A DNA stretch of 64,000 bases, from contig JAUQQG010000046.1 in NCBI GenBank assembly GCA_030550015.1, positions 42,095 through 106,094 on the forward strand. Direction: 5' to 3'. The notes under the pieces are model-generated. The model searched no databases, was not told where the DNA came from, and worked only from the letters and a program-made list of their open reading frames with translations. Shown here piece after piece: positions 21,066 through 30,274 of the stretch. A program made the position numbers and the translations under genes. This DNA comes from a bacterium (GTDB lineage Bacteria; Sysuimicrobiota; Sysuimicrobiia; Sysuimicrobiales; Thermofontiviventaceae). Each line of letters opens with the position of its first letter. Position 1 is the stretch's first letter.

Positions 21066-21848
21066 GTGGGAATAGTTCTAACAATTGTCAACCAGAAGGG
21101 CGGGGTGGGGAAGTCCACCACGGCAGTGAACTTAGGAGCCTGCCTCGCTGAACGGTCCCACCGGATCCTTCTCATCGACATGGACCCCCAGGCAAATGCG
21201 ACGAGCGGGGTGGGGGTGCGGAAACGGGATGTCGTTGTCTCGATGTACGATGTCCTTATTCGCGGTGAGCCCATGGAAGGGGTCATTCTCCCAACGCCCG
21301 TGATGAACCTGGACCTCGCACCGGCGAGCATCCACCTAGCAGGGGCAGAGGTGGAGCTTGTCACAGCCCCAGGGAGAGAAGGGAGGCTTCGAGCTGCGTT
21401 GTCTCCTCTGCGGGAGAAATACGACCTCCTCCTCGTGGACTGTCCCCCATCCCTTGGTCTATTGACAGTGAACGCCCTTGTCGCCGCGGACGAGACCATC
21501 ATCCCAATCCAGTGCGAATACTACGCCCTTGAAGGGCTCTCCCAGCTTGTGGATTCCATTGCCCTCGTCCGACGGCACCTCAACCCCAACCTTCGCATCG
21601 GAGGGGTGCTCTTGACGATGTACGACGCGCGGACGAACCTCTCCCAACAGGTTGTCGACGAGGTCCGGAGGTATTTCAAGGAGAAAGTATTTGAGACGGT
21701 GATCCCCAGAAGCGTCCGGTTGGCAGAGGCCCCCAGCTACGGGCAACCGATCATCCTCTATGATTCTTCGTGCCGGGGGGCAGAGGCATATAGAAACCTC
21801 GCAAAGGAGGTAGAATCTCGTGCCGGTCTCCTCACACGAGTCCCCTGA
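21066..21848 (+). CDS. parA: Chromosome partition ATPase ParA (Soj)
   Basis: A deviant Walker-type ATPase that segregates origins with ParB. The deviant Walker A is NQKGGVGKSTTAVNLG near residues 9-24, then LLIDMDPQANATSGVGV and Walker B LLLVDCPPSLGLLTVNAL. The C-terminal part has TMYDARTNLSQQVVDEVR and VIPRSVRLAEAPSYGQPI, hallmarks of chromosomal Soj proteins. I start at the GTG at 21066, behind AGGGG at 7 nt; an in-frame GTG at 21045 is open. About 260 aa. It overlaps parB by 29 bp. Confidence 0.95.
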   Translation: MGIVLTIVNQKGGVGKSTTAVNLGACLAERSHRILLIDMDPQANATSGVGVRKRDVVVSMYDVLIRGEPMEGVILPTPVMNLDLAPASIHLAGAEVELVTAPGREGRLRAALSPLREKYDLLLVDCPPSLGLLTVNALVAADETIIPIQCEYYALEGLSQLVDSIALVRRHLNPNLRIGGVLLTMYDARTNLSQQVVDEVRRYFKEKVFETVIPRSVRLAEAPSYGQPIILYDSSCRGAEAYRNLAKEVESRAGLLTRVP

Positions 21849-22713
21849 TCGGGGCGGCCGAAAAAAGGGAGGGTTGGGGAAGGGGCTTGCAGCCCTCTTT
21901 CCTGGAATCGAGCTCAGGGAGGAGGCGGTTCAGGAGATCCCTATTGAGCTGATCTCTCCAGGGCCCTTTCAACCACGATCGGAAACCCCAGGTGAAGATT
22001 TCCAACAGCTCGTTGCCTCGGTAAAGGAGCATGGTATTCTGCAGCCAATCCTTGTGCGTCCACGGGAGGAAGGCTATGAGATCGTAGCGGGAGAGCGAAG
22101 GTGGAGAGCCGCTGCGGCTGCAGGACTTCCCACCATCCCCGCCGTGGTCCGCCCCCTAGGGGACAGGGAAGCCATGGAGGTTGCTCTTGTGGAAAACCTC
22201 CAGAGGCTAGACCTATCGCCGCTTGAGCGTGCTCGGGCATACGACCGGCTGATCAAGGAGTTCCAGATGACCCAGGAGGAGATCGCCCGTCGGATCGGTC
22301 TGAGCCGCTCCGCAGTTGCCAATACCCTGCGTCTCCTTCAGCTCCCAAAGGAGATCCAGTCTAGCCTTGAGGCAGGCGAGCTTACTGAGGGCCATGCCCG
22401 CGCAATTCTCACACTGGGCGATACTACGAGGATGCTTGAGGTCTGGGGGGAGGTGAAGAAAAGGGGGCTCTCGGTCCGGGAGACGGAGTCCCTGGTTCGG
22501 AGGGTCCAGAGTGTTTCACGTGAAACAAAAGCTAAAACCCAATTAAGACGCGACCCACAGCTCACGCTTCTCGAAGAAGAGCTACGCGCTTACCTCGGGA
22601 CCCAAGTGAGGATTATTCAAAGGAGGAAGAAGGGGGCAATCCTAATTGAGTTTTACTCATCAAGCGATCTTGACAGGATCACCGGTAGGATCCTGAAGGG
22701 GGAGGGAGGGTAG
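21820..22713 (+). CDS. parB: Chromosome partition protein ParB (Spo0J)
   Basis: A CTP-dependent clamp that loads at parS and spreads on DNA. The N-terminal domain contains LVASVKEHGILQPILVRP and EIVAGERRWRAAAAAGL (the CTP-binding GERRWRA region near residues 91-97), followed by ALVENLQRLDLSPLERARAY. The HTH is TQEEIARRIGLSRSAVANTL. It starts at a GTG inside the end of parA, behind AAGGAGG. The gene carries a perfect parS site encoding SVSRET near residues 232-237. About 297 aa, slightly longer than Bacillus Spo0J. Confidence 0.95.
   Translation: MPVSSHESPDRGGRKKGGLGKGLAALFPGIELREEAVQEIPIELISPGPFQPRSETPGEDFQQLVASVKEHGILQPILVRPREEGYEIVAGERRWRAAAAAGLPTIPAVVRPLGDREAMEVALVENLQRLDLSPLERARAYDRLIKEFQMTQEEIARRIGLSRSAVANTLRLLQLPKEIQSSLEAGELTEGHARAILTLGDTTRMLEVWGEVKKRGLSVRETESLVRRVQSVSRETKAKTQLRRDPQLTLLEEELRAYLGTQVRIIQRRKKGAILIEFYSSSDLDRITGRILKGEGG
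22512..22527. promoter_or_regulatory. parS: parS centromere site
   Basis: TGTTTCACGTGAAACA, a perfect 16-bp palindrome identical to the conserved bacterial parS sequence. It lies inside parB, about 4.6 kb from oriC, and should nucleate ParB loading. No second copy was seen in the window. Confidence 0.95.
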
Positions 22714-23270
22714 TGCTCACCCGAGAACAGGCATGGGAGATTGTGACGAGCTGGATTGCTGGTGAAAACCTCCGCAAGCACCTCCTGGCTGTGGAGGCGG
22801 GGATGCGGGCCTATGCCAGGCGGTTTGGGGATGACGAGGAGACATGGGGGATCGTTGGGCTCCTCCATGACCTGGACTACGAGCGCTGTCCCTCCCAAGA
22901 GGCAGGTCATCCTTTCGTCGGGGTGGAGTACCTTCGGTCCATTGGATTCCCTGAAGAGCTGTGCCGTGCCATTCTCTCCCACGCCGATTACTCCGGGGTT
23001 CCCCGCGAATCCCTGCTCGAAAGGGCCCTTTTCGCCTGCGATGAGCTCACTGGATTCATTGTGGCGGTAGCGCTTGTAAAACCGAATAAAACCCTCGCAG
23101 AAGTGGATGTGGACTCAGTGAAAAGGAAACTCAAGGACAAGGCGTTTGCACGGGCGGTGCGTCGGGAGGATATCCTGAAGGGTGCTGAACTCCTCGGGAT
23201 CTCCCTCGATGAGCACATCGGAGTCGTCCTGGGCGCAATGCAGGAAATCGCCCCCACCTTGGGCCTCTAA
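22713..23270 (+). CDS. HD-domain phosphohydrolase
   Basis: A 185-aa cytosolic protein of the HD superfamily. The metal-binding residues are visible as the His in LRKHLLAVEAGMRAYA near residue 22, the HD pair in VGLLHDLDYER near 51-52, and later HADYSG and ACDELTGF. This small HDIG-type group is widespread and usually annotated as a phosphohydrolase of unknown substrate. The GTG start shares one base with the parB stop, so it is probably co-translated with parAB. I cannot assign a substrate. Confidence 0.8.
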   Translation: MLTREQAWEIVTSWIAGENLRKHLLAVEAGMRAYARRFGDDEETWGIVGLLHDLDYERCPSQEAGHPFVGVEYLRSIGFPEELCRAILSHADYSGVPRESLLERALFACDELTGFIVAVALVKPNKTLAEVDVDSVKRKLKDKAFARAVRREDILKGAELLGISLDEHIGVVLGAMQEIAPTLGL

Positions 23271-23274
23271 GGAG

Positions 23275-23303
23275 CCACGAGGAAAACTTAGACCTTTTCG
23301 TGG
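23275..23303 (+). terminator. Hairpin after the parAB-HD unit
   Basis: CCACGA-GG-AAAA (23275-23286) pairs with TTTTCGTGG (23295-23303) around an 8-nt loop, with a 2-nt bulge. It starts five bases after the HD gene stop. No U-run follows, so termination is only possible; it may instead structure the leader of the next gene. Confidence 0.35.
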
Positions 23304-23338
23304 GCACAAGGTACCTTGCCAGGGGAAACAAATTGATC

Positions 23339-24055
23339 ATGGAAGGAACCATTGTCAATGCTATCACCGTGATTGCTGGGGGGCTAGGGGGGATCCTCCT
23401 ACGCAAGCGGATCCCAGGGGAGATGCAAGAGACACTTCTCCATGCCTTAGGCCTGGCCACTGTAGTCATCGGATTAAAGATGGCCCTGGAAGCACAAAAC
23501 CTTCTCTTGGTCATCTTCAGCCTCGCTCTGGGAGGGGCGGTAGGAGAGGCACTGCATATTGAGGAAGGCCTGGAGCGCCTGGGCCGGTGGGCAGAGGGTC
23601 GATTGGGGTTAGAGGCACCTGCCGGGGCCTTTGCGCGAGGATTCATTACTGCAAGCCTTCTCTTCTGTGTGGGACCTATGACCATTCTGGGAGCCATTCA
23701 GGATGGCCTCGGGCAGACTCCTGTACTCCTCTACACAAAATCTCTTCTCGATGGAGCAGCTTCTGTTGCCCTTGCGGCAGGCCTCGGAATTGGTGTTCCC
23801 TTCGCCGCCCTTACAGTTCTAGGGTATCAAGGTCTCCTCACAGCTGCCGCTGCGGCAGTCAAGGCAGTTCTCACAGAGGGAATGGTGAACGCGATGACCG
23901 CAACAGGGGGGGCACTGATCCTGGGCCTTGGAATCAACCTTCTTCAGTTGCGTAGGATCAGGGTGGCGAATCTCCTGCCGGCATTGGTGATTGCCACGAT
24001 CCTAGCCGCAGTGGTGCCCGCTCTGGGGACCCTTACGCGGATCTTCCACCCCTAA
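23339..24055 (+). CDS. DUF554 family integral membrane protein
   Basis: About 238 aa with seven or so hydrophobic segments and many Gly and Ala. The start MEGTIVNAITVIAGGLGG, the GLATVVIGLKMAL segment, GGAVGEALHIEEGLERLG and the FITASLLFCVGPMTILGAIQ block near residues 98-117 are typical of DUF554 (YdfK/YqgA-like). These are predicted transporters of unknown substrate. I start at the ATG at 23339, where the family begins; a GTG at 23300 is open but lacks support. In Firmicutes DUF554 genes often lie close to parB, as here. Confidence 0.85.
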   Translation: MEGTIVNAITVIAGGLGGILLRKRIPGEMQETLLHALGLATVVIGLKMALEAQNLLLVIFSLALGGAVGEALHIEEGLERLGRWAEGRLGLEAPAGAFARGFITASLLFCVGPMTILGAIQDGLGQTPVLLYTKSLLDGAASVALAAGLGIGVPFAALTVLGYQGLLTAAAAAVKAVLTEGMVNAMTATGGALILGLGINLLQLRRIRVANLLPALVIATILAAVVPALGTLTRIFHP

Positions 24056-24078
24056 AGCCTTGGCAAAGCGAGGAAGTG

Positions 24079-24108
24079 CCCTGGCAAGGTCTTTGACGTT
24101 TGCCAGGG
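24079..24108. repeat. Palindromic intergenic repeat, copy 3
   Basis: CCCTGGCAAGGTC (24079-24091), loop TTT, and GACGTTTGCCAGGG (24095-24108) form a hairpin with a one-base bulge. Its right arm shares GACGTTTGCC with the copy at 613-640. It lies in the 180-bp gap between the DUF554 and DUF4446 genes. No T-run follows. Confidence 0.6.
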
Positions 24109-24236
24109 GTCCCTCTTGAAAGAATGGGTCCCCAGCAAGATCTCAGAGATATTGGATATTGTGGAGGTTTGGGTTTCATGAGGGGCAGGGAGGTGATCTG
24201 GAAAGGAAAAATTTGCAAAGAGGTGGAAAGTTTGGA

Positions 24237-24725
24237 GTGAATCCTTGGTGTGGAGGGAAGCGATCCGCAGTGGGTTCCAAAGAGGCTTTTTCCATTCTCC
24301 TTGTAGGGGAGGTCATTTTACTCTTCGCAGTAGTGGGGGTTAGCTTCTTGAGCTACCGAATGAATCGGCTTATCCGAAAGGTGAGTGTATACGAGGCGGC
24401 GAGGATGATGGAGAAACACCAGGAGACCCTCGCGGAAGTCCAGACTCAGCTCGCAGGGATGCAGAGAGAGCTCCAAGAGATCCATGGGAAGCTGGAGCGC
24501 TGTTTCCAACGAATGGGGTTCATCCGCTATGATGCCTTCCGGGAGATGGGAGGTCAGCTGAGCTTTAGCCTTGCGCTCCTTGATGGTCATCGGGATGGGA
24601 TTATCCTGAGTGTGCTCAATGGGCGGGAGGATTCCAGAGTCTATGCTAAGCCCATCACAGGTGGACGGTCTTCTTCCCCTCTTTCTGAGGAAGAACGGGC
24701 CGCTTTAGAGAGAGCGGAGTCGTGA
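24237..24725 (+). CDS. DUF4446 family membrane-anchored protein
   Basis: One N-terminal membrane helix (FSILLVGEVILLFAVVGVSF), then a coiled-coil stretch (VYEAARMMEKHQETLAEVQT onward), then the conserved C-terminal domain MGFIRYDAFREMGGQLSFSL followed by LLDGHRDGIILSVLNGREDS and a Lys-Pro-Ile segment. That domain is the DUF4446 signature. The family is common in Firmicutes near parB; function unknown. Start is uncertain: GTG at 24237 (AGAGGTGG upstream) or GTG at 24270; the frame is open from 24159. Its stop overlaps the next gene as GTGA. Confidence 0.8.
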   Translation: MNPWCGGKRSAVGSKEAFSILLVGEVILLFAVVGVSFLSYRMNRLIRKVSVYEAARMMEKHQETLAEVQTQLAGMQRELQEIHGKLERCFQRMGFIRYDAFREMGGQLSFSLALLDGHRDGIILSVLNGREDSRVYAKPITGGRSSSPLSEEERAALERAES

Positions 24726-25420
24726 GGGTACTGGCGATGCTGTTCCGGGATCGGCGCGATGCGGGGAGAAGATTGGGGATGGCGCTCTTGCGGTACAAGA
24801 GCGAGAATCCTTACATTCTGGCAATCCCACGCGGGGGTGTGGTGGTTGGGTACGAGGTTGCCGCTGCCCTCGATGCTCCTTTGGACATCGTTGTTCCGCG
24901 GAAGCTCCGGGCGCCCCATAATCCTGAGCTGGCCATCGGGGCTGTTGCGCACGATGGAAGCATCTACCTCGACGAGAGGCTGGCGAGGGAGCTTGGAGTT
25001 GACGAAGAGTACCTACTGAGGGAAGTCGAGGCCCAAAAAGAAGAGATCCGCAGGCGGATGGCGCTCTATCGAGGCGATCGACCTTTCCCTTCCCTGGAGG
25101 AGCGGTGTGCTATTGTAGTAGACGATGGGATCGCCACCGGTTCCACGATGATCGTCGCGCTCCGAGCGATCCGAGGTGTCCGTCCCAAGAAGCTTGTCGC
25201 TGCTATCCCCGTTGCCCCTCCTGAGGGAGTTGAGAGGCTTCGTCAGGAGGCTGACGATGTGGTTTGCTTGGCTACCCCTGTGTTGTTCTACGCGGTGGGG
25301 CAGTTCTATGAAGATTTCCGCCAGACCGAGGACGCGGAGGTCTTGGATCTTCTAGAACGCCGGCGGTACGAGTTGATGCATGCCAGGGATGGAGAACTTC
25401 CAGAGGCCTCAGGGTGGTGA
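24722..25420 (+). CDS. Phosphoribosyltransferase-family protein
   Basis: A 232-aa type I PRTase fold protein. The PRPP-binding loop is CAIVVDDGIATGSTM near residues 129-143, with the acidic pair DD. The hood start FRDRRDAGRRLGMALLRY and AIPRGGVVVGYEVAAALDAP near 34-53, and APHNPELAIGAVAHDG near 64-79, match the stand-alone phosphoribosyltransferases often annotated only at family level. The natural base or acceptor is unknown. It overlaps the previous stop by 4 bp and comes 8 bp before gcvT. Confidence 0.85.
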   Translation: MRVLAMLFRDRRDAGRRLGMALLRYKSENPYILAIPRGGVVVGYEVAAALDAPLDIVVPRKLRAPHNPELAIGAVAHDGSIYLDERLARELGVDEEYLLREVEAQKEEIRRRMALYRGDRPFPSLEERCAIVVDDGIATGSTMIVALRAIRGVRPKKLVAAIPVAPPEGVERLRQEADDVVCLATPVLFYAVGQFYEDFRQTEDAEVLDLLERRRYELMHARDGELPEASGW

Positions 25421-25428
25421 GGAGATCG

Positions 25429-26526
25429 ATGGGAGAGCCGAAGCGGACCCCTCTCTACGAAACCCACTGCAACCTCGGCGCACGCATAGTGGAGTTCGCT
25501 GGCTGGGCGATGCCTCTTCAGTATACGAGCATCGTCGAAGAACACCGAGCAGTGCGCACGAACGCGGGGCTCTTTGACGTCTCCCATATGGGTGAGGTCG
25601 AGTTCACCGGGCCTTCTGCGTTTGAGACCGTCCAGCGCTTGATCACCAACGACCTCGGACGCCTCCGACCTGGTCGGGCGCTTTACACCCCCATGTGCAC
25701 AGAAGAGGGGGGGATCGTTGATGACCTCATCGTGTACATGGTTGAGGAGGCGCGCTTTCTGGTGGTAGTCAATGCTGCCACCACAGATGGTGACTACGCC
25801 TGGATGAAGGACCATGCCCTTCCCGGAACCACAGTCGTCAATCGGTCGGAGGAGATCTCCCTCCTTGCTCTTCAGGGGCCCAAGAGCTTGGCTATCCTCC
25901 AGGAGTTGTGTGATGGAGAGCTCTCTGCGCTCCCGAGGTTCGGATTCCTCCCGAGTTGCCGGGTAGCTGGGTATCCTGTGATGGTGGCACGGACCGGGTA
26001 TACCGGAGAGGATGGGTTTGAAATCTTCTGTCGCCCAGAGGATGCCCCCGTGATCTGGGGGGCTCTTCTAGAAGTAGGATGGCATGCAGGGGTACGCCCT
26101 GCAGGGCTGGGGGCGCGCGACACCCTGCGCCTTGAGGCGGGTTACCTGCTCTACGGCCAGGATATGGATAGGACGACCACACCCCTCGAAGCCGGCCTAG
26201 GGTGGACGGTGAAGTTTGAGAAGGGAGAGTTTATTGGCCGATCGGCACTCCTGGCCCAGCGCGAGGAAGGCGTGAAGCGCCGTCTTGTGGGAATGGTGAC
26301 AGTGGAGCGGGCCATCCCCCGGACGGGATACAAAATTCTCAAGAATGGAAGCCCCGTTGGTCACGTCACCAGCGGGTCATATGCTCCTACCCTTGACAAG
26401 AACATTGCGATGGGATATGTCCCCATCGGTATGGCGGAGCCTGGGACCCATTTGGCTATTGAAATCCGCGGGCGACCGGTGCCTGCGGAGGTTGTGAAGT
26501 TGCCTTTCTACAAGCGTCCTGCATGA
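25429..26526 (+). CDS. gcvT: Glycine cleavage system T protein (aminomethyltransferase)
   Basis: Releases ammonia from the aminomethyl group on GcvH and transfers the C1 unit to tetrahydrofolate. The start KRTPLYETHCNLGARIVEFA then GWAMPLQYTSIVEEH is typical; the folate-site region DVSHMGE lies near residues 45-51, and ARTGYTGEDGFEIF near 185-198. About 365 aa. I start at the ATG at 25429, with GAGGAG 4 nt before. First gene of gcvT-gcvH-gcvPA-gcvPB. No glycine riboswitch is visible upstream, as the gene follows the PRTase directly. Confidence 0.96.
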   Translation: MGEPKRTPLYETHCNLGARIVEFAGWAMPLQYTSIVEEHRAVRTNAGLFDVSHMGEVEFTGPSAFETVQRLITNDLGRLRPGRALYTPMCTEEGGIVDDLIVYMVEEARFLVVVNAATTDGDYAWMKDHALPGTTVVNRSEEISLLALQGPKSLAILQELCDGELSALPRFGFLPSCRVAGYPVMVARTGYTGEDGFEIFCRPEDAPVIWGALLEVGWHAGVRPAGLGARDTLRLEAGYLLYGQDMDRTTTPLEAGLGWTVKFEKGEFIGRSALLAQREEGVKRRLVGMVTVERAIPRTGYKILKNGSPVGHVTSGSYAPTLDKNIAMGYVPIGMAEPGTHLAIEIRGRPVPAEVVKLPFYKRPA

Positions 26527-26537
26527 GGAGGTGGGGA

Positions 26538-26918
26538 ATGTACCCGGAGGAGCTGCGATATTCTACAGAGCACGAGTGGGCGCGTTTAGAGAATGGCCGG
26601 GTGCGCGTGGGGATCACCAAGTTCGCCGCTGACCGACTTTCCGACGTTGTGTTCGTGGAGCTCCCACCGGTGGGTACAGAGGTACAGTTCATGCAGCCCT
26701 TTGGCGTGGTGGAGTCGGTCAAAGCCGTCTCTGATCTCTACGCGCCTGTGAGTGGGAAGGTTGTGGAAGTGAATGAGGCCCTCAAGGACCACCCCGAGAT
26801 CCTCAACCAGGATCCCTATGGCGAAGGATGGCTCGTTGTCATTGAACCGACCGATCTCTCCGAACTACAAAAACTCCTAGGCCGTGACGAGTACCTAAAG
26901 CTTATCGGGGAGGCGTGA
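26538..26918 (+). CDS. gcvH: Glycine cleavage system H protein (lipoyl carrier)
   Basis: Carries the aminomethyl intermediate on a lipoyl-lysine between P, T and L proteins. The 126-aa sequence has STEHEWARLENG near the N-terminus and the lipoylation site GVVESVKAVSDLYAPVSG, with Lys62 as the modified residue. The C-terminal GEGWLVVIEPTD is typical. I start at the ATG at 26538, behind AGGAGG; an ATG at 26523 overlapping the gcvT stop would add five residues. Confidence 0.96.
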   Translation: MYPEELRYSTEHEWARLENGRVRVGITKFAADRLSDVVFVELPPVGTEVQFMQPFGVVESVKAVSDLYAPVSGKVVEVNEALKDHPEILNQDPYGEGWLVVIEPTDLSELQKLLGRDEYLKLIGEA

Positions 26919-26919
26919 G

Positions 26920-28272
26920 ATGCCCGTCCAGTACATTCCTGTGACAGAGGAAGAACGTCAAGAGATGCTCCGGGTCATTGGCGTGGACTCCATTGAGGCT
27001 TTGTTCGCTGATATCCCTCCTGCTGTGCGCCTCAAAAGGCCGCTGAACATCGAACCTCCCCTCTCTGATCTGGAACTGTGGGCCCTCTTACGGGGGCTGG
27101 CAGATCAAAACGGCCATTGTGACCGGTACACCTGCTTTCTGGGCGCAGGTGCCTATGATCACTATGTGCCCAGCGTCGTGTGGCACTTGGCGTCCCGTGG
27201 AGAATTCCTAACTGCTTATACCCCCTACCAAGCGGAGATCATGCAAGGGGAGCTACAGGCGATCTACGAGTACCAAACGTTGCTCTGTGAACTCCTGGCG
27301 ATGGATGTCGCTAACGCGTCGATGTACGACGGTGCAAGCGCGCTTGCAGAGGCGACGGTGATGGCGCGTGATCTCACCCGGAGGAACCGGATCCTGGTCT
27401 CCCGCGCGGTCCATCCAGAGTACCGGCAGGTGATCCAGACATATACGCGGCACCTCGGTATGGAGATTGTGGAGGTACCCCTACAGGAAGGTGTAACAGA
27501 CCTCGATGTCGCCAGGGATCTCCTTTCAGAGCAGGTAGCCGCGCTGGTCCTGCAGATCCCCAACTTTTTCGGGTGCATCGAGGACGGGCAAACTGCAAGC
27601 GACCTAGCCCACCGGCACGGGGCTCTACTCGTCGTGGGGATCGGAGAACCTCTGGCCATGGGGATTTTACGACCACCTGGGGAGTATGGGGCGGATATTG
27701 TGGCAGGGGAAGGCCAGCCTCTCGGGAACCACTTAAACTTCGGTGGGCCCTACCTTGGAATGATGGCAACGCGCCAAGAATATGTACGGCGTATACCAGG
27801 CCGGCTCGTAGGCGCAACTGTGGATGTGGAGGGGAGAAAGGGATTCGTTCTCACCCTTCAGACGCGGGAACAACACATCCGCAGGGAAAAGGCCACAAGC
27901 AATATCTGCACGAACGAATCTCTCAACGCCTTGGCTGCAGCCATCTACATGGTTGCCCTAGGGAAACAAGGAATTCAGAAGGTCGCGGAGCTGAACCTCC
28001 GGAAGGCACACTACGCGAAAACCAGGATAAGAGAGATCCAAGGCTTCTCCCTGGCATTTCGGACACCTACTTTTCATGAGTTCGTCGTACGCTGCCCCCT
28101 CCCACCCGAGGAACTGAATCGGAGGCTTCTGCCCCATGGGATCATTGGGGGGTTACCTCTTGGGAGGTTCTACCCTGAGCTCGCCGATGGGTGGCTCCTA
28201 TGTGTGACCGAAGCAAGGTCCAGGGACGAGATCGATCGGTTCGTGGACCTGGTGAAGGAGGTGGCAGCGTGA
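26920..28272 (+). CDS. gcvPA: Glycine dehydrogenase (decarboxylating) subunit 1
   Basis: The non-PLP-lysine half of the split P protein. Residues 1-450 begin [20 protein letters not shown] and include [54 protein letters not shown] and [20 protein letters not shown], all standard for GcvPA. The split form is usual in Firmicutes, Thermotogae and archaea, whereas most proteobacteria have one fused chain. It starts one base after the gcvH stop and overlaps gcvPB by 4 bp. Confidence 0.96.
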   Translation: MPVQYIPVTEEERQEMLRVIGVDSIEALFADIPPAVRLKRPLNIEPPLSDLELWALLRGLADQNGHCDRYTCFLGAGAYDHYVPSVVWHLASRGEFLTAYTPYQAEIMQGELQAIYEYQTLLCELLAMDVANASMYDGASALAEATVMARDLTRRNRILVSRAVHPEYRQVIQTYTRHLGMEIVEVPLQEGVTDLDVARDLLSEQVAALVLQIPNFFGCIEDGQTASDLAHRHGALLVVGIGEPLAMGILRPPGEYGADIVAGEGQPLGNHLNFGGPYLGMMATRQEYVRRIPGRLVGATVDVEGRKGFVLTLQTREQHIRREKATSNICTNESLNALAAAIYMVALGKQGIQKVAELNLRKAHYAKTRIREIQGFSLAFRTPTFHEFVVRCPLPPEELNRRLLPHGIIGGLPLGRFYPELADGWLLCVTEARSRDEIDRFVDLVKEVAA

Positions 28273-29729
28273 ATCCACGGGAGGTCCCCTTGATCTTTGA
28301 AGAAAGCGTGCCTGGACGGGTGGCGACGCGGTTCCCAGACCCTGACGTTCCCGTCGTTCCTCTCGAGGAGATCATCCCCAAGGACTATCTCCGAGAGAGG
28401 CCTCCGGAGTTTCCCGAGGTAAGCGAGCCTGAGGTCGTCCGCCATTTCACTTGGCTTTCCAGGCGAAACTACGCGGTTGACCTTGGCTTTTACCCCTTGG
28501 GGTCTTGTACCATGAAGTACAACCCCAAGATCAACGAGGACGCCGCCAGGTTGCCTGGGTTTTCCCGGCTCCATCCATATGCCCCAGAAGAGCTCGCCCA
28601 GGGAGCCCTTCGACTCATGTGGGAACTTGAACAACTCCTCTGCGAAATCAGCGGGATGGACAGGGTCACATTTCAACCTGCAGCGGGGGCCCACGGGGAG
28701 CTCACAGCACTGATGATGATCCGGGCTGCCCTGGAGGATCGGGGGGAAAGGCGGACCAAGGTTGTCGTCCCAGATAGCGCCCATGGAACTAACCCTGCCA
28801 GCGCGGCGATGTGTGGATACCAAGTTGTGGTAGTGCGGTCCGATGATCGCGGGAATGTGGATATCCAGCACCTGCGCCAGGTCATGGACGAGCAAGTTGC
28901 TGCCTTCATGCTCACCAACCCTAATACCCTTGGCCTGTTCGAGGAACATATTCTGGAGATCGAAGAGATCGTTCACGGATATGGTGCCTTCCTTTACCTG
29001 GACGGGGCAAACCTTAACGCCATGTTGGGAATCACGCGGCCTGGCGATCAAGGGTTTGATGTGATGCACTTCAATCTGCACAAGACATTCTCCACCCCTC
29101 ATGGGGGAGGAGGACCAGGCGCAGGGCCGGTTGGGGTGAAGAATGTCCTCGCCCCTTACCTCCCTGTTCCTACAGTGGAGCGTGAGGGGGAGAGGTTCTA
29201 CTTGAACTACAACCGTCCCAAGACTATTGGGAAGATCCGGGCCTTCTATGGGAATTTTGCTGTTCTTGTGCGTGCCTATGCTTATATCCGCGCCTTAGGA
29301 GGGGAAGGGCTTCGCCAGGTGGCGGAAACGGCAGTCCTCAATGCAAATTATCTCCTCACCCTCCTGCGGCCGTACTTCGACCTTCCGTACAATCGCCTGT
29401 GCAAACACGAGTTCGTTCTCTCGGGGCGGAGACAGAAAAAGGAATACGGGGTCACTACCCGGGATATGGCCAAACGCCTCCTGGACTACGGATACCATGC
29501 TCCTACGATTTACTTCCCCCTGATCGTTGAGGAAGCGATCATGATCGAGCCTACGGAGACGGAGACCCGCAAGACCCTGGATGCGTTTGCTGAGGCTATG
29601 CGGCGCATTGCAGAGGAGGCCGCGACCAACCCCGAGCTGGTGAGGTCAGCTCCCCACACCACCCCTGTGAAACGCCTCGACGAGGTCCAGGCAGCCCGCA
29701 ATCCAAACCTCCGCTGGAGACCCACTTGA
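28269..29729 (+). CDS. gcvPB: Glycine dehydrogenase (decarboxylating) subunit 2
   Basis: The PLP-binding half of the split P protein, which decarboxylates glycine. The PLP lysine is Lys272 in [20 protein letters not shown]. Other conserved blocks are [19 protein letters not shown] near the N-terminus, [18 protein letters not shown] and [15 protein letters not shown]. The start is the GTG at 28269 in the GTGA overlap, with AAGGAGG 7 nt before; the frame is open further upstream without support. 486 aa. The stop codon lies inside the -35 element of the next promoter. No gcvL (lipoamide dehydrogenase) is in the window. Confidence 0.96.
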   Translation: MNPREVPLIFEESVPGRVATRFPDPDVPVVPLEEIIPKDYLRERPPEFPEVSEPEVVRHFTWLSRRNYAVDLGFYPLGSCTMKYNPKINEDAARLPGFSRLHPYAPEELAQGALRLMWELEQLLCEISGMDRVTFQPAAGAHGELTALMMIRAALEDRGERRTKVVVPDSAHGTNPASAAMCGYQVVVVRSDDRGNVDIQHLRQVMDEQVAAFMLTNPNTLGLFEEHILEIEEIVHGYGAFLYLDGANLNAMLGITRPGDQGFDVMHFNLHKTFSTPHGGGGPGAGPVGVKNVLAPYLPVPTVEREGERFYLNYNRPKTIGKIRAFYGNFAVLVRAYAYIRALGGEGLRQVAETAVLNANYLLTLLRPYFDLPYNRLCKHEFVLSGRRQKKEYGVTTRDMAKRLLDYGYHAPTIYFPLIVEEAIMIEPTETETRKTLDAFAEAMRRIAEEAATNPELVRSAPHTTPVKRLDEVQAARNPNLRWRPT

Positions 29730-29754
29730 CATACAAACAAATGTTCGCTATAAT
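29726..29754 (+). promoter_or_regulatory. Consensus sigma-70 promoter overlapping the gcvPB stop
   Basis: TTGACA (29726-29731), a 17-nt spacer and TATAAT (29749-29754) are a perfect match to consensus. The gcvPB stop TGA (29727-29729) lies within the -35 box. The predicted start near 29761 gives a leader of about 46 nt for the RNase H-like gene, with a small hairpin (CGGA...TCCG around 29787-29800) near its end. Confidence 0.85.
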
Positions 29755-29806
29755 TTGATCGGACCTGAACGAGTTACGCCAATTTCGGAGGATCTTCCGA
29801 TCATCT

Positions 29807-30274
29807 ATGATGAAAATTTCGATCTATGCCACAGGGATCCAGGAAGATGGAAGGGGTGCAATTGGCCTCGTCCTCAAGGATGAGGTAGGGCAGCCAATCC
29901 GTCGTCTCGGGAGAACCTTCGACATTCAAGGAGCGCAACCCAGCATGCCTTCGGGGAAGATGTCAGAGGTGGCCCTAGGATACCGGGCGATCCTTCACGG
30001 GTTATGGCGGGCACGGAAGCTTGGAGCAAAGCACGTGGAGATCTTCTGTGACCTTACCACGGTTGTCGAGCAGGTAAACGGGTTGGCGGAGGTGACCCCC
30101 GAATTCATTGGGAGCTACTTGCAGGTAAGGGCACTGCTCAACGCCTTTCGCAGGTCCTCCGTACGGGCGATCCCGCGCGAGCAAAACCGGGAGGCACTCT
30201 CTGCAGCGGATGCTGCGCTTAACCCGAGTCCTCCAAGGGTTGATGACCTTCCGTTGTGGGCCTCCCTGCGTTGA
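29807..30274 (+). CDS. RNase H-fold protein lacking the first catalytic aspartate
   Basis: A 155-aa protein of the RNase HI/RVT_3 superfamily. The first strand and turn read KISIYATGIQEDGRGAIGLV where active members have an Asp in a DG[AS] motif; here it is ATG, so the first metal ligand is missing. The Glu (SGKMSEVALGYRAILHGL, residues about 50-66) and next Asp (VEIFCDLTTVVEQVNG, near 90) are kept, and a late Asp pair may exist (SAADAALN). By family it may bind or slowly cut RNA-DNA hybrids, but loss of the first Asp suggests altered or no nuclease activity. It has its own perfect promoter. Confidence 0.7.
   Translation: MMKISIYATGIQEDGRGAIGLVLKDEVGQPIRRLGRTFDIQGAQPSMPSGKMSEVALGYRAILHGLWRARKLGAKHVEIFCDLTTVVEQVNGLAEVTPEFIGSYLQVRALLNAFRRSSVRAIPREQNREALSAADAALNPSPPRVDDLPLWASLR

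Noticed and set aside
25380..25428. Possible glycine riboswitch before gcvT
   Set aside because: The PRTase coding sequence runs to 25420, leaving no room, and no riboswitch motif is visible.
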